The notes beneath the pieces were generated by a model. It was not told the origin of the DNA, did no database searches, and worked only from the letters and a program-made list of their open reading frames with translations. 64,000 bases of DNA from Varanus komodoensis (lineage: Eukaryota; Chordata; Lepidosauria; Squamata; Varanidae), in the NCBI RefSeq assembly GCF_004798865.1, contig NW_025336416.1:2279172-2343171 (forward strand), in the 5' to 3' direction. The translations under genes and the position numbers were made by a program. Below, one piece after another: positions 47,966-60,110 of this stretch. Each line of letters starts with the position of its first letter. The stretch's first letter is position 1.

Positions 47966-50019
47966 GATCACTTTTTAAACTTCTTCATTTTAAATATGCA
48001 AAGAGACAAAACATCACACGTATTGCAGAAAAGTAAAACCAACTTAGATCACTTTTAGTTGGACATTCCGGGGATGTGACGACAGACTTTGCGCATGCAA
48101 TACATGTCCCTCATCAGCACAAAGAAGCAGAAGTAAGCATTATTACTCACCCACAAACTGAGCAGAAATGGCCATGTGCTGAAGAAAGAGGTGCTAAGAA
48201 ATGACATCGGCCGCATCTCTATCTCCTTGGAGAGAAAGAGATGTAATAGTTATGTGGTTGGAGGAGCATACGCCACTTATGTACATGATTGGAATTGCTA
48301 TTGGAGGCAAGCAGGCTAAAAACAAACAGAACCACTACACCATAAGGTATAAGGAAGGATGGTAAAACCACGGATCTTCGATTTCACCAAATTTCCCTAG
48401 TTATCCTTTCAAAACTCCATTCAGCTCACTTCCCTTCTCATTTGTGGCCTTCTTTTCAGTCCATTCCAATGGGGAAATAATTCCCTTGTGTAATTTTCAA
48501 CTATGTGTACTTTCCCCTCCTCCATGAAAGCGTGAAAGTGCATGTGTTTGTTTTTAACGTGCATTGCACAGTGGGTATTGAAAACAAGCGAGCTCACTTT
48601 GCAAATGTGATTGCATGTTCAGGACTTTGAAGACAATTCTCAAGAAAAAGAGCTCCTCCTGTTCATGTTTGGGGTTGTGAATCGCACATGTCCGCATGAC
48701 TTGCAAATCGAAATGAAATTCCGCTAGAACCCTGGACATAGCTGTGGTGAGCAAGCATGATGGCCAACTTTGGCAAGTGTTCCTGGGGGATGCTAGTCAC
48801 ACCAGTTTTGCTGATTAAGAGTCAAAAGAAGAAGCTGAATATTCTGTTGAGTTTGAGCAGATTAGAGCTTGATGGGACATGGAGGCGCTGCCAATGGGAA
48901 TGAGAGATAGCAGGAGGGACCACTGAGCAGGGAATGGTTTCAAATGGGGATTGTCCACTCCATCCCAAACTGGGTCCCCTACCTAGGAGGAAGCAGAAGC
49001 GAGAAGCACAATTGAATGTAAAGCATGTAGAACAGAGGTGTGTGTTCTTTCACAGCGCTGCTCCCCGAGGGTTGCAACACAAGCACACTCACAAGGGGAG
49101 TTTTGGGGAGTGAGCGCTGCACTGGGTCAACTAACTGCTTTGTGTACACTCAGAGACAAAGCTGGATGATTTATACGTAGAAACAATAGAGTTTTGTCCA
49201 AAACTGACTTGTGGCTGGTGATTACTTGAAGGGAGGAAGCCATGGAACAGCAAGGCAAGCCTGAGACCTTTGGCCACCAGCAAATCACCCCCAGTCCAAG
49301 CCAAAGTGCATGTATGCTTAATAAATTATCTTAGTGCAGAAGGCAGAAAATTATACCTGCAACTCACACTAAACATTGAAGATGTTGAATAATTTGCTGA
49401 CCTTTCATCCCATCCATAATTTTTTGTCATCTGACACAGTTGCTGAGCTCTTCCTAAAAGGTAGGGCCAGCCCTGCAGGGCAGGTTCCCTAAGCCATCTA
49501 TCTATATATACACACACAGCAGAAACTTATTTTACAGAGACAACCATTAGATTAGTCCCTCCAGGCAAAAGGGATATTCATGAGAGTAAATTAAAAGAGG
49601 ATGTATGAATCATGAATGGCTGCTGAAACTCTAAACCATCACTGTTTAGAAACATTGTTCTTGATCAGAAACTAGGTAAAAGAACAGAAACTTCTGTGGT
49701 CCAATCCCATGAATCTTGTTAGAATCACGTGGCACTGATTTATCTTCTCCGCCAGCATCTTGCCATGACTGAAGGTGACAAGCAGCTATTTCCTATAACA
49801 AGCTATTTCCTATATCATGTGGAAAATAGGCCTAATTATTCAATATAATAAATTTTGTTATCATTTGCATGGCTGCTGATGCTCCTTTTGAGCAATGCCT
49901 GATACTCATTGTGCTTATCTCCTCAACATAGTTGCATTTCTGTTTAATAGCACCCTGAGGCTGCAAGCTAGAAAACTGAGCAGCTTCCCACCCCGGTCAA
50001 AATTTTATACTGGAACAAA
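47966..50019. other. Unassigned noncoding stretch
   Basis: No recognised repeat, apart from a tandem pair of 'caagctatttcctata' at about 49785-49815 (the first copy has an inserted base). No gene supported. Confidence 0.4.
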
Positions 50020-50310
50020 ATGTTGTTGTTGTTGTTGTTGTGTGCTGTCAAGTCATCTCCAACTTATGGCAAACCCCATGGATTAAGCCCTGCACAATGT
50101 CCTGTCCATGACAGCCCTGATCAGCTCTCATAAGCTCCAGGCTGAGACTCTTAATGGAGTCAATCCGTCTCTTATTTGGCCTTTGCTTTCCTCTTCTTCC
50201 TTCAATTTTCCCTGGCATGATTGTCTTCTCCAGTGAATCTTGCCTTCTCATGATGTGCCCAATGTATGACAGCTTCAGCTTCATTATTTTCCTTCCTGGA
50301 AAAGTTCTGG
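50020..50310 (-). mobile_element. BovB (RTE) LINE 3' end, antisense
   Basis: The tail is (TTG)7 on the plus strand at 50022-50042, i.e. (CAA)n at the element's 3' end, followed by 'gtcaagtcatctccaactta'. The minus strand (50284 to 50048) is open and encodes LKLSYIGHIMRRQDSLEKTI, an R/K-rich stretch, SIKSLSLELMRADQ and a final HGVCHKLEMT. This is the best-preserved BovB C-terminus in the window. Confidence 0.82.
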
Positions 50311-50394
50311 CTCCATGCTAGTTCCACCATTTTGTGCTACTCTGAATGCCTTGGAAAGTAGGAACATCATGACATGGCAACAGTCTGAACACGA

Positions 50395-50575
50395 GAGGCT
50401 GGGAACTCCTGTGACAGTGGGGCTCCTTGTTCACTGTAGCCCTTATTTTGAGTTTCAGGGAGGTACCCACAGGGCTCTCTGCTAGTGAACCCTTTTTTGG
50501 GGAATAGGGCTCAAAATAAAAGCTGCAATGCCTGAGGAGCACCATTGATTCTGATGCATTCAGGAGAAGCTAGAA
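50395..50575 (+). repeat. Unclassified repeat Y, copy 2
   Basis: It aligns with 35685-35870 in the same orientation ('cttattttgagttt', 'ggctcaaaataaaagctgca', 'tgcctgaggagcacca'). No long open frame follows the plus strand here. Confidence 0.42.
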
Positions 50576-51667
50576 AGAACCAAGGAAAGGTACTGATGAG
50601 TCACACCCATCTTTCAAAATCCAAAGAACTTTTGCCTGCAACCTCACCCTTTCTGCCCAAGCCCTTTGATGAATTTGCTCTTTGAGAACCTGCAGCCTGA
50701 GCTGACCTGCAATAGCATCCCACAATCCAATGCCCATACCTAGCTTTAGTTTTCTACCTAATGGCCCTGGTAGGGCCTTGTTAAGAAATGTGTCCTTCAT
50801 GAAAGGAAGCTTTGTGTCATCTTCCAGATGTATGCCTGCTGCCAAACACATTGTTTCTGGTCCACCAACCACATTGCAAATTCCAAAATGCGCAAATGCT
50901 GAAGGCAGATGGTGTCTGAGCCTTGTGTTCATTCTGGGAGGTGTGATGTGCAGAAATCCTGATCAAGTTCTTTGCTCAAGGCAGGGAGCCACAGGGAGCC
51001 CAAATTCTCCCATCATGGAAACCTCCTTAAACTACACACTGGACCAAGTGTGACCATCTCTGGGCCCTCCTCCACTGCTCTGGATGGTTGATCTTTGCCA
51101 TGACAAGATTGGCTCCATCTAGCCAGGGAGTTCCTTTGCTTTGCTGCTTCATTCTTCATTTATCACTTCCTGGCCCATCTTCATGCCAAGCCATGCCAAA
51201 ACTGAGGGTGAAAAGATGTCCCTGACTGAAGAACATGGATTAGCCATCCATCCACCCATATTAATTGATTTTCTGGGAAGTGAACAGTGCTCCCCTTAAA
51301 ATCCTCAGCCGAAGCAGGTGATCTAAGGTCAATTCTGTGATCAATGCTTACAGCAATTTTCAATCATTGTCAAAGAAACTCAGGTCTATATCTGTTGCTT
51401 AATTTACCTTGAAGTCTCATTAAACCTGGGCAAGCTGCAACAGGTCCATTCCATAATAAGCTGGGATAAATTGGAAGGCTGACTGAAGTTATAAAATAGC
51501 AAGGAACACAGAAGAGAGCAAAATCATCAGGGACATCTGTCAGCACTCTGTGTCTGCCTCATACTCAGCTTTTTGGCTAGGATTTCCTCTAGGATCACCC
51601 ACCCATTGTGCTTAGCAATGCACATTGGGCCACCAAAATGTTGGTCAGTATAAATACTTCTCACTTC
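50576..51667. other. Unassigned noncoding stretch
   Basis: It may contain further diverged repeat Y sequence but nothing firm. Opposing open frames of about 110-120 codons (50570-50932 and 50730-51053) overlap and have no known motif. Confidence 0.35.
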
Positions 51668-52400
51668 ATAGGTTGCTGTAGAATCACAGAGGAGCAGAGG
51701 TGGAAGGGACCAAAGGACCACGGAGTCCAACCCCCAGCTCAATGCAGGACTCCTAGTTAAAGCATCCCTCATCTTGGATACCTCTAATGTGGGAGACCTG
51801 AACCTCCCTAGCTCATTGGTTCCATTGTCATACTGCTCTAACAGTCAGGAATTTCTTTTCCTGATATCTAGCCAGACTCTGTCATGGTGTAAAGTGAGCC
51901 CCTTATTCCTTGTCCTGCACTCTGGGATGATCAAGAAGAGGTCCTGGCCTTCCTCTTTGCGTCAGCCTTTCAAGTACTTGCACAGTGCCATCCTATCTCC
52001 CCTCGGTCTTCTCTTCTCCAGGCTGAACATGCCCAGTTCTTTCAAACTCTCCTCATAGGGCTTCATTTCCAGTCCCCGGATCCTCCTTATTGCCCTCCTC
52101 TGAACCCTTCCCAGCTTGTCTTCGTCTTTCTGAAACTGTGGTGTCCAGAACGGAACACCAGTGGTGTCCAGATGAAGTCTAACCAGTGCTGAGTAGAGGG
52201 GAACTAGTACTTCTTGGGATTTGGAAGTGAGACTTCTATTAAGGCAGCTTAAAATAGTATTTGCCCTTTTTGCTGCCACATCACTGCATTGACTTATAAT
52301 CAGCCTGCGATTTACAACAATCACAAGATACTTCGCATTTGCAGTTTGCTGAGATAAGTATTCCTCATCCTGTAATGATGCATTTGGTTCCCCTGCAGCA
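51668..52400 (-). mobile_element. CR1 LINE: ORF2 C-terminus and 3' UTR, antisense
   Basis: The 3' end is at the left ('gtagaatcacagaggagcag', inverted CR1 terminus). The minus strand from about 52330 down to 51962 encodes a recognisable CR1 ORF2 end: SQCSDVAAKRANTILSCLNR, then EVLVPLYSALVRLHLD, LGRVQRRAIRRIRGLE and SLEKRRPRGDRMALCKYLKG. The family reads PLYSALVRPHLEYC, RVQRRATK and [12 protein letters not shown]. The stop is at about 51962 and a 3' UTR of about 290 bases follows. The 5' limit is vague, between 52330 and 52420. The catalytic reverse-transcriptase part is absent, so the copy is dead on arrival. Confidence 0.88.
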
Positions 52401-54983
52401 GGTGCAGATAATGTGATACACACGTGCAAAATACCAGTCAAGTCCCAGAATGAATGAGAACTTCGTTTTAGTTTGGTATGGATAAGAATTTGCCAGAATT
52501 TGTAACATGAGGCCAACTGAAGAAGCAAAAAATTTTTTAAAAAGAATGCAGACTTTGAATGCTTCACTGTTAAAAGTCTGGCTTTGACTCTTTTTATTTT
52601 CGATCATCTTCATGTGAATTAGGGCTCGCAACCTCTTCTTTTCTGCTAAAACATCTTTAATAGCTACATGGCAGGCAAATGCATTCTGGTCCCCTCCATG
52701 GTGGGATGTTGTACCTACTGAACTGGGCTGATGGAGATGGGTTAAAATTCCATTTTGGATTGTTTTCCATAAGAATTTAGCCAAATTCACAAAGTTCTTC
52801 AACCTAAGAAGAGAAAGAACCTGACATTTGGGGTGATGGGACTGTTTGCATGAAATCAAAACGGACAGATTCACCTTGCCTAGCTATGTCAGATTTGGAG
52901 TAGGCTCTGGAGTTCCAACAAGACTGGAATCCAAATTTGGATCCAAAGCTGGGGGACCTCCCTGAGGAGTGTTAGGGGGACCTGAAAAATCACAAAGGGA
53001 AGTGAGAGTATTCTCAAAGACATCAGCCTATCTAAATCAACAGACAGCACGTGGCTCAAACTTGAGAGCCCAGGAAATGCACCTTGGATCTTGAGCTGTG
53101 GAAGTTGCTGGTCAGAAGAAGGGACTTCAAGCAACTCCACACATCAATCTACACTTCTCCTTGTCTGTGCACTCAGGTGACACCAGAAAGACTATCCAGT
53201 TCAGTGGCTCAGATAAATCTGCCCTGCACATGCAGCTTTTTTTCTTTGCTTCCAGCAACATTTGCTTGGCATTTTAGCAGGAAGAATTTCTCCTATTTTT
53301 GCTCTGCTTTACTGAAAATAGAGGCTCATTATTCTCTTCATGGAGTAGGAAGTGGCTTGCCTGATTTCAGCCTGTTATTTAGGTAATGCCTCCTTAGAAT
53401 TATTACAAATGTCACATTCTAATCGAGATCCGTAACTCCTGGTGGTAGAGTGTAATTAACCCTGACATTTCCTAGTGGAAATGTTTTAAGAACATTGTTT
53501 TATACAGCTGTATATTTTAATGTTCTCATTTCCATCTTGCACTACAGCAGAGAGGTTACTGTCTTGGTCTGTACATTCAGTGGAATAAATGGTAGGAATG
53601 TTTGAGGCTGGTTGTATGAGATGTCCATACAGCTGATATTTGGAGGATATTAGTGACTTCCATGTCAGTGGCACGCCTTATCCATTACAGCTTTTCTTCT
53701 GATCCTTCTTGGACAGCCTTTGAGCTGTCCATGGTACTCCTTGATGATGAATCTGTTTTGTATAACATTTGCATAACTTATTTTGTATAACTCCTCTAAA
53801 GATCAGAATATTTTGAGAATTCACTTTTTTCAACCCAGTGCACGTTGCATGAGAAAGGCTTTCTTTCTTTTGTCTTTGAAACAGAAAATATGCAGGATTT
53901 GTTTCTCCAACTGGAAAGTGGATAATCAGAACCCTCCTCTTCTGTGCAGACACCCACTTCCCCAGTAGAACATTCCTTAAAAGCATATAGCTTTGCTGTG
54001 TCTAAGAAAGGGAGTCAGGCCTCTGTCCTCCTACATATGCCCCTGTTATTCCTGCATTCCCCAAGCTCGGTGATCCATTTGTTCTCTCTTCCCAGCAGTG
54101 GATTGTCACAAGACACTGGGAAGAGAGGCATTTTGAAGTTGTGAAGCACATCAGATTGAATCAGGCTGGTGATTACAGGCATCACATTTTTCCTTCCCAA
54201 GGGGATCCCCAGAGTGGACAGCAGGTGGCCTTGCTGATAGTCTAGGGATGGAAAGGAGATCAGAGTCATTGACTCATTTTCATTGTAAATGAAGCTTGGC
54301 AGACAATGTGAGCTGCTCGCTTTCTCCACATGTCACCGCGAATCACTGGGCCATAGCCAGGCCCTTGTTAGCTGGAGCTCAGCTCGGTCACCAAAGACTG
54401 CAGTGCTTCCTGATGTGACAGGTCAGAGGAAGGAACAGAAAACACTGGTGGATAAATCTTGATTCTGGTCGAAGTCCCCTCACCATCCCGTCAGAAATAG
54501 GACTACCAAACCTGGCTCACAGGCAGACTCTTAGGGGCTAGTCTTGGATCTTCAGAGGATCAACGTAAGAAAAGTGGTCCAGAAAAAATGGGCTAGTGGA
54601 GAATCCATTCCAGGAAAAAAAAAGACAAAGCAGGTCCATCTCCAGTATGGCCTTCAGAAAGCAACCAGTTAAGGAACTTCAAAGCTCTAGATAAAAGCAC
54701 CTTTTCCCCCATGCATGTGTTGAATCATGTTGGAAGTGAGAAGGACTGGCTCTTCAGGGTTTCAAGTGGGACTTTTTCCAGGGTCAGCTGTAGATGCCAC
54801 AGAACTTGAGAACTTCTGCATGCAAAACAGGGGCTCCATCACACACCTTTCCACATCCTCATGAGCTGGCCAAGCAACGAAAGTCTGGTGGGACAGTGCT
54901 CAGAGGATAGCTTATTTTATCTCTTCTCTGCCTAGCCTGCCTACCAGTATTGTGAGCAATACAGGCATCTAAATCCATTTTTA

Positions 54984-54986
<3 letters not shown>
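52401..54986. other. Unassigned noncoding stretch
   Basis: No recognised repeat. At 53370-53480 an AT-rich, repeat-free patch ('gaattattacaaatgtcaca', 'gagtgtaattaaccctgaca') might be conserved noncoding sequence, but the evidence is thin. No exon supported. Confidence 0.4.
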
Positions 54987-55036
<50 letters not shown>

Positions 55037-55210
55037 AACATTTCTATGCCGCCCCTTGCCGAAACCTCAGGGTGGCTTACAACATGATAAAATACATTGA
55101 AATACAATAGTACATAATAAATTACCATTAAATATAAAAATACAAAAAATACATTGATTTACAAATATAAAATTAAAATTATCAGTATAAAATACAAATA
55201 TAGGGGGAGA
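54987..55210 (-). mobile_element. L2-like LINE 3' UTR with (TTA)15 tail, antisense
   Basis: (TTA)n at 54987-55031 is the inverted microsatellite tail. It is followed by 'ataacatttctatgccgccc' and 'cttgccgaaacctcagggtg', then 'aaaatacattgaaatac' and an A/T-rich 3' UTR to about 55205. It is almost identical to 5236-5328 where they overlap. Confidence 0.78.
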
Positions 55211-58200
55211 AAGAGAAGGAAGAAGAATCCATAATGAGTAAGTGAAAAAGGTGCTCCTAAAAACCTGCTGAGGGAATTTCCCCAGAATCCCAACTCAGCC
55301 CCTGGATGGCAGGTGGCTAATTCCATGCGGTTGATCTGTATCTACGCTGCTCCAATGCCAAAACACTTGGACAGCCTGCAAGGCAAAGCTTAAAGATGGT
55401 TGCACCAGATGGGTGGGTGCACTGGACTGAAGAGGCCAGCGAGTGGGCAGCGCCCCCTTAAAAAAGGCGCAAACCTCCCTTTATCATGGGCCAGCCCCTC
55501 CAAACATCACCATTACAGCCATCCACCCTCTCCCCACCATCCTTTCATAAAATCAGGTGTTGGAGAAAAACTGCCTCCAGCTAAATATGGCAGGAATATT
55601 TTTTCAGCCTGCTTCAGATTAGGATTTGTGTGTTTCAATTTGTGTGTCTTAATTTGAGGCTTTTTCTTGTTTGATTATTTCAATGTCTGTAGGTTGTTTT
55701 GGGTACAGCGTGATGTTGTTGTTTGCTTATTTATTTGCTTTCTAACCCATCCCAGTAGCCGTACGGTTCCCTGGGTGGGTTGCAACAACGAAGGCTGGCA
55801 GCTTCCTGAACTCAGGGGTCCGCCCCCTCTGTACTTTTCACAACCAGCCATGATGGGCAAGGGTCGAGTGTACAAGCAGTAGACCGAACCAATCCAAGCA
55901 CCTTGTTGTTGTTGTTGCTGTTGTTGCAACAATCATTGTTTCTGGGTCCGGGGTTTGGAGGGGCTTTGGGCATGGCACCTGCACTGGGCTAATCCCTCAG
56001 GGAGTCTGCCGTTGCCTTGCCACAGTCACCTGCTACCTCTGCTGCTCACCTTTGCTGCTACTTGCCTGCTTGACAAGCAGAGAGCACCTGCCCGGCAGCT
56101 CCTCCTCACCAGTGCTGCCCAGGCCCAAGTGGGGGGCAAATGGGGGGAACCAGGGGCTTGCAAAGGTTGTACGGTCTGTATGGTCTTGGCAGGTGCTCAC
56201 CCACAATTGCAATTCACGATAGCCCGGATAATAGTAAAGGCGACTGCTACTATTACAGGGGCCATGCTGTGGCAACAGGTGCTTCCATTCAGTGGCATCC
56301 AGAACCACCTGGCATGTAGGGAAGCTTGGGGAATTCGTTTCAGTTTGTTTTTGATCCAGATTTACCCAGTTTGCTGCTTCTGGACCATACATCCATTCAG
56401 TTCAATCTGTGATCTAAAGCTATACATTTTCCATTTGACCATGTAATCCAAAAATATGTTTGGCAGAGGGCAAACTTTTACAAAGAGCACATGAAAAATA
56501 CACATTTTAAAAAATGCACACAAATATGCATGAATCATAGGAGAAGCATGCATATATTTAAAGATGCACACAACTGATGCAAGAAAAATATGCATGCAAT
56601 ATCATGGAAAAACTCCACTAACAATAACTAAGTTTGCACTCCCATATGGATTTAAATTTGAATGAGTTTCAAGATGGGATTTGGAGAATGTTAATAAGGT
56701 CGAGTTGACTGATTTGTATATATATACATACTGGCAACCAGGCCTGTTTCTTGTGCATCTCTTCCACTTTTACTTGTTCACCTTTCTGTACTATTATTCC
56801 AAAGTAGCAGAGCAAGAATGTTCTCCTGCACAAAATATTTCTGAAGCCAAGTTTTTCCCCCACAAGTAATTTCGGATGATTGTTGCAGCTGTCAACCTGA
56901 GTACGAGCCGCACTCACACCCATTGTTTAGGGTGCTCAGATGCACATGAAGATGGGACCCCTGTTCCTGCAATGCTTGTGCAGAAGGAGCACTTTGTCCC
57001 GGGCAATCTATCACAATTCCATGTTCCAGACATGTTTACAATGCGCCGGCACTCTGCCATCTTTTGCATCTGGTCATAAACATATTCTCAGAGAATGTAA
57101 AATTTTCTCAAGAGAATGTCACAGATCTTGTAAGGTAAAAATGGCAGAGGTAACTTTTTCTAAGGGTCTCTTAATGTCAGGAAGACTTTTGGCTTCTCCT
57201 GTTTTCCAGATCCTCTGCCCTTGTAGACTTGGCAAACAACACACTAGGTTCCTTTGATGTTTCAAAGGTTACATAAAGCACACAGACAAAAGACACATCG
57301 GTTACTTTGGCTTATTTTGGGACTTCAGGCACAGAAACATTGTTTGTGAATTATGAATGGAAAGTCTGTGTCCTTGGGCTTTTGTGATAAGGGGTGTTAA
57401 GGGAAGTTGGGGAAGCTTTTAGCCTGAAAGTGGATTTTTGCAGCACTAACTGGTTCTGCTCTGACAGCTCCAATCACTAAATTCCTCTAACTGAGCTCAC
57501 AGATGGAAACAAGCACTTCTATTGTGGCCAAAGGAACCGTTTCCTTGCAGCATAACCAAAAAGACAGCTTTCTTCATTCTTCGTTCTTTCAAAAAGTCAA
57601 ATGGTCTGTAACCGTAGAAACCGCCATTTTTATCTTCGTGCTAAAATAAGTTTAAATAATGATAGTGATCTTGCAAAATATGGCATTTTGATAGCATATT
57701 ATGGGGAAATAGTATCTGACAAATCTTCTGCACTGAGCTGTGAGTGTAGGTGGAAATAATGAGGTGAGACATGGGTAAGTGGAGGCCACATTTATTAAAC
57801 AGCAAGATCTGCAAAGGCAGCCTAAGTGAGAATCTGTATACTATCTCCATCAGCTGACTATCCTGCGTAGCTAATAGAGAATTTTGTTTCAGTCTGCAAA
57901 TCTTTCCAACTTGCCTCCATTACAGTCCTGAACTGGGAGCACCTTTTTCACAAAAAAAGTTCACAACTTCCTGAACTTCGAATTGCATTCCAAAGCCATG
58001 TGTTTAGGAAAATATTCACATTTTCATGAGTGGAGGAACTATAATTTTTTCCTGTTTGAAACATACCATTTTCCCATTCAGGCAAAAGGGAAACCATTCA
58101 CAAGAGATAACAGAAGCAAAACAAGTCAAGGTACAAAGTGGAGCTCAGAGAATCGGCATCTCTGGATCTCCCATCCCTAGGGGCTATTTAGGTAAGACCA

Positions 58201-58239
58201 TCCTTGCCCCAGGATGTTTCACTGGAGACCAATGCAAGA
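55211..58239. other. Unassigned stretch with small repeats
   Basis: Contains (TTG)n at 55903-55926 and an AT-rich tract of 'aaaatgcacac'- and 'atgcatgcat'-like words at 56440-56610. It also holds an AT-rich tract at 57920-58170 ending 'ctcccatccctagg', a phrase I associate with the edge of a decayed squamate repeat. A possible L2-like trace lies near 55715-55800 ('tgcaacaacgaaggctggca' is not diagnostic). A 163-codon frame (55955-56446) has no known motif. Confidence 0.38.
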
Positions 58240-58556
58240 GCATTCATGCCATCAAATCAAGGCAGAGCTTTCCCTAGAAGCTACCATGACAATACTGAGG
58301 CTATCATACTTTGGACACATCATGAGAAGGCAAGAATCCCTGGAGAAGACCATCATGCCAAGGAAAGTAGAAGGCAAAAGATGAACAGGAAGACCAACCA
58401 TGTGATGAAAGGACTCCGCTAAGGAAGTCACTGCCTTGAATTTAGAACAGCTAAGGAGGGACGTCATGAGCAGGAGATTTTGGAAGGTTTTCATTTGTAG
58501 GGTTGCCATAAGTCAGAGGTGGCCTGATGGCATATAACAACAACAACAACAACAAT
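58240..58556 (+). mobile_element. BovB (RTE) LINE 3' end with (AAC)n tail
   Basis: 'aggctatcatactttggaca', 'catcatgagaaggcaagaat', 'ctggagaagaccatcatgcc' and 'aggaagaccaaccatgtgat' encode, across shifted frames, the L-SYFGHIMRRQxSLEKTIM end of BovB. The tail 'agggttgccataagtcagag' ends in (AAC)6 at 58536-58554. 5'-truncated. Confidence 0.8.
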
Positions 58557-59699
58557 CATGGTCCTAGTGAGGGGTGTTGTGAACCAAGGTTCCTCCTTTG
58601 AACAATCACCAACCAAAGACCATTTTCCTTGTGACTTTCTTCTGAGCTCCCAAGGACAAATCACCCAGAGCAGATCTCCAAGCTTGCACAGAGTGGTTTG
58701 TTGAACCCAGTCTAGTGTTTACCTCCAAGAACTCTCCTTATGAACATGCCTGGGCCCCATTTGCTCAGGCGCACAGCAAATTGGAAATGTCTATGGGATT
58801 GTCACAGGAACAAAATCTTCATGGTTCCCTAGAGGCTGTGCAACAGCTTTGGCCATGTCTTGCCTCCAGTGTGGATGCTTGAGTGGGGAGCTGAGACTGG
58901 GGGGCTCTGGTGCACAGGAGGTGATGGGTTTCTATGCACCAGGGAGGTTGAACCTCTAGCCTGTGGGTCAAATCCAGTTTCCCAGATGACCAGTCCTCCT
59001 GTTCCTGAGCCCACCCTCTTCCAGCAGGAAGCTGATCCTCTTGTGGTGTCCAAGAGATGGTGCATTTTTCCCCATCCAAAAGGTTGAAATGCCTTTCCTA
59101 AAGCTTAGTTTGTGGCAGTTGGGAGCTATAAGCAAAAGCATGTTGCTATTTTGACACGGCTCCTTTGGTGTACAGCCCCACTGTTCAGCTCCAACCACCA
59201 TTGGACCGAGGCGCCGAAGAACTTCTCCCTAGTTGAGTTTGGCCGTCAGCCTGAAAGACCATACACAGTCTTGATGATTATTTCTTCTTGCCTTACCTGA
59301 TCTATTTTAATATGGAAGCAGTCAATAAATCCCAAGGGGTGCTGGGGTCCAGAGCAGCCTTCCGGTCTTCCATCTCTTTCAAAACACACAGGGGTTCCTG
59401 CAGCAGCTGTGCATTTGAGGCCGGATCTGCCACTGCCTCTGACCTGGAAACCAAAGTGAATGAGGGAGCTGACGCATGAATTGAGGTGGGACCCGGGTTG
59501 TAGTCCAAGGATTCATGCTAGGGATGTGGAATGCAGCTTCTTTGCCTGCTGGTCATTCCTCATGGTCTTCCATGAGGGTTTTCAATGGATTACCAACTCT
59601 CCCAATATCAGGTCTCTCTGACTCTGAATTGGATATGAATCCTAATGCAGGTTCAGGTGTGGGCATGCACACACACCTGTGTGTCTTATGGGTAGCAGC
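58557..59699. other. Unassigned noncoding stretch
   Basis: Slightly GC-richer than average. Overlapping open frames on both strands at 58820-59200 have no recognised domain. Confidence 0.4.
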
Positions 59700-60110
59700 A
59701 AATATTTATTTATGTTTATTTATTTCATTGTTTTGCCATCCAATAGCGAAGGCTCTCTGGGCAGTTAACAAAAGTTAAAATTAAACTAATATTAAGAAGA
59801 TGTACACTTTAAAAGAATTAAAAACTAAATAAAACCACAGCTGCTATTGCTATGGTAAAAGCATGCCTGTGGTACAGAATAAAATAGAATATATAAAAAC
59901 AAATATAAACAGTTCAACTATGAAAATACTGAGAAAATAAACAGGTCTTTATCTGGTGCCAAAATGGTAGGTGCCCAGTGCTCCTCTTTGGGGAGCTCAT
60001 GCCAAAAACTGGGGATTTGCCATCTCCACTTTAGGAGGAAGCCATCCCAGATACTCCCAGCATCCTTAAATATAACGTCACGAGCTCTTAAGGGAGTACC
60101 TTCCCTCCTG
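59700..60110 (-). mobile_element. L2-like LINE 3' end, antisense, decayed
   Basis: The tail 'atttatttatgtttatttat' is at the left, followed by 'gccatccaatagcgaaggct' and a long A-rich inverted 3' UTR. Then come 'aaacaggtctttatctggtg', 'ccaaaatggtaggtgcccag' and 'ggagctcatgccaaaaactg', the inverse of the coding end ('cagtttttggaatgagctcccc'). Diverged. Confidence 0.6.

Noticed and set aside
49785-49815. Tandem pair of 'caagctatttcctata'
   Set aside because: A single short duplication without other context; ordinary slippage.
51962-52567. 201-codon minus-strand frame as a host gene
   Set aside because: It is the C-terminal part of a truncated CR1 ORF2 plus upstream flank, not a host protein.
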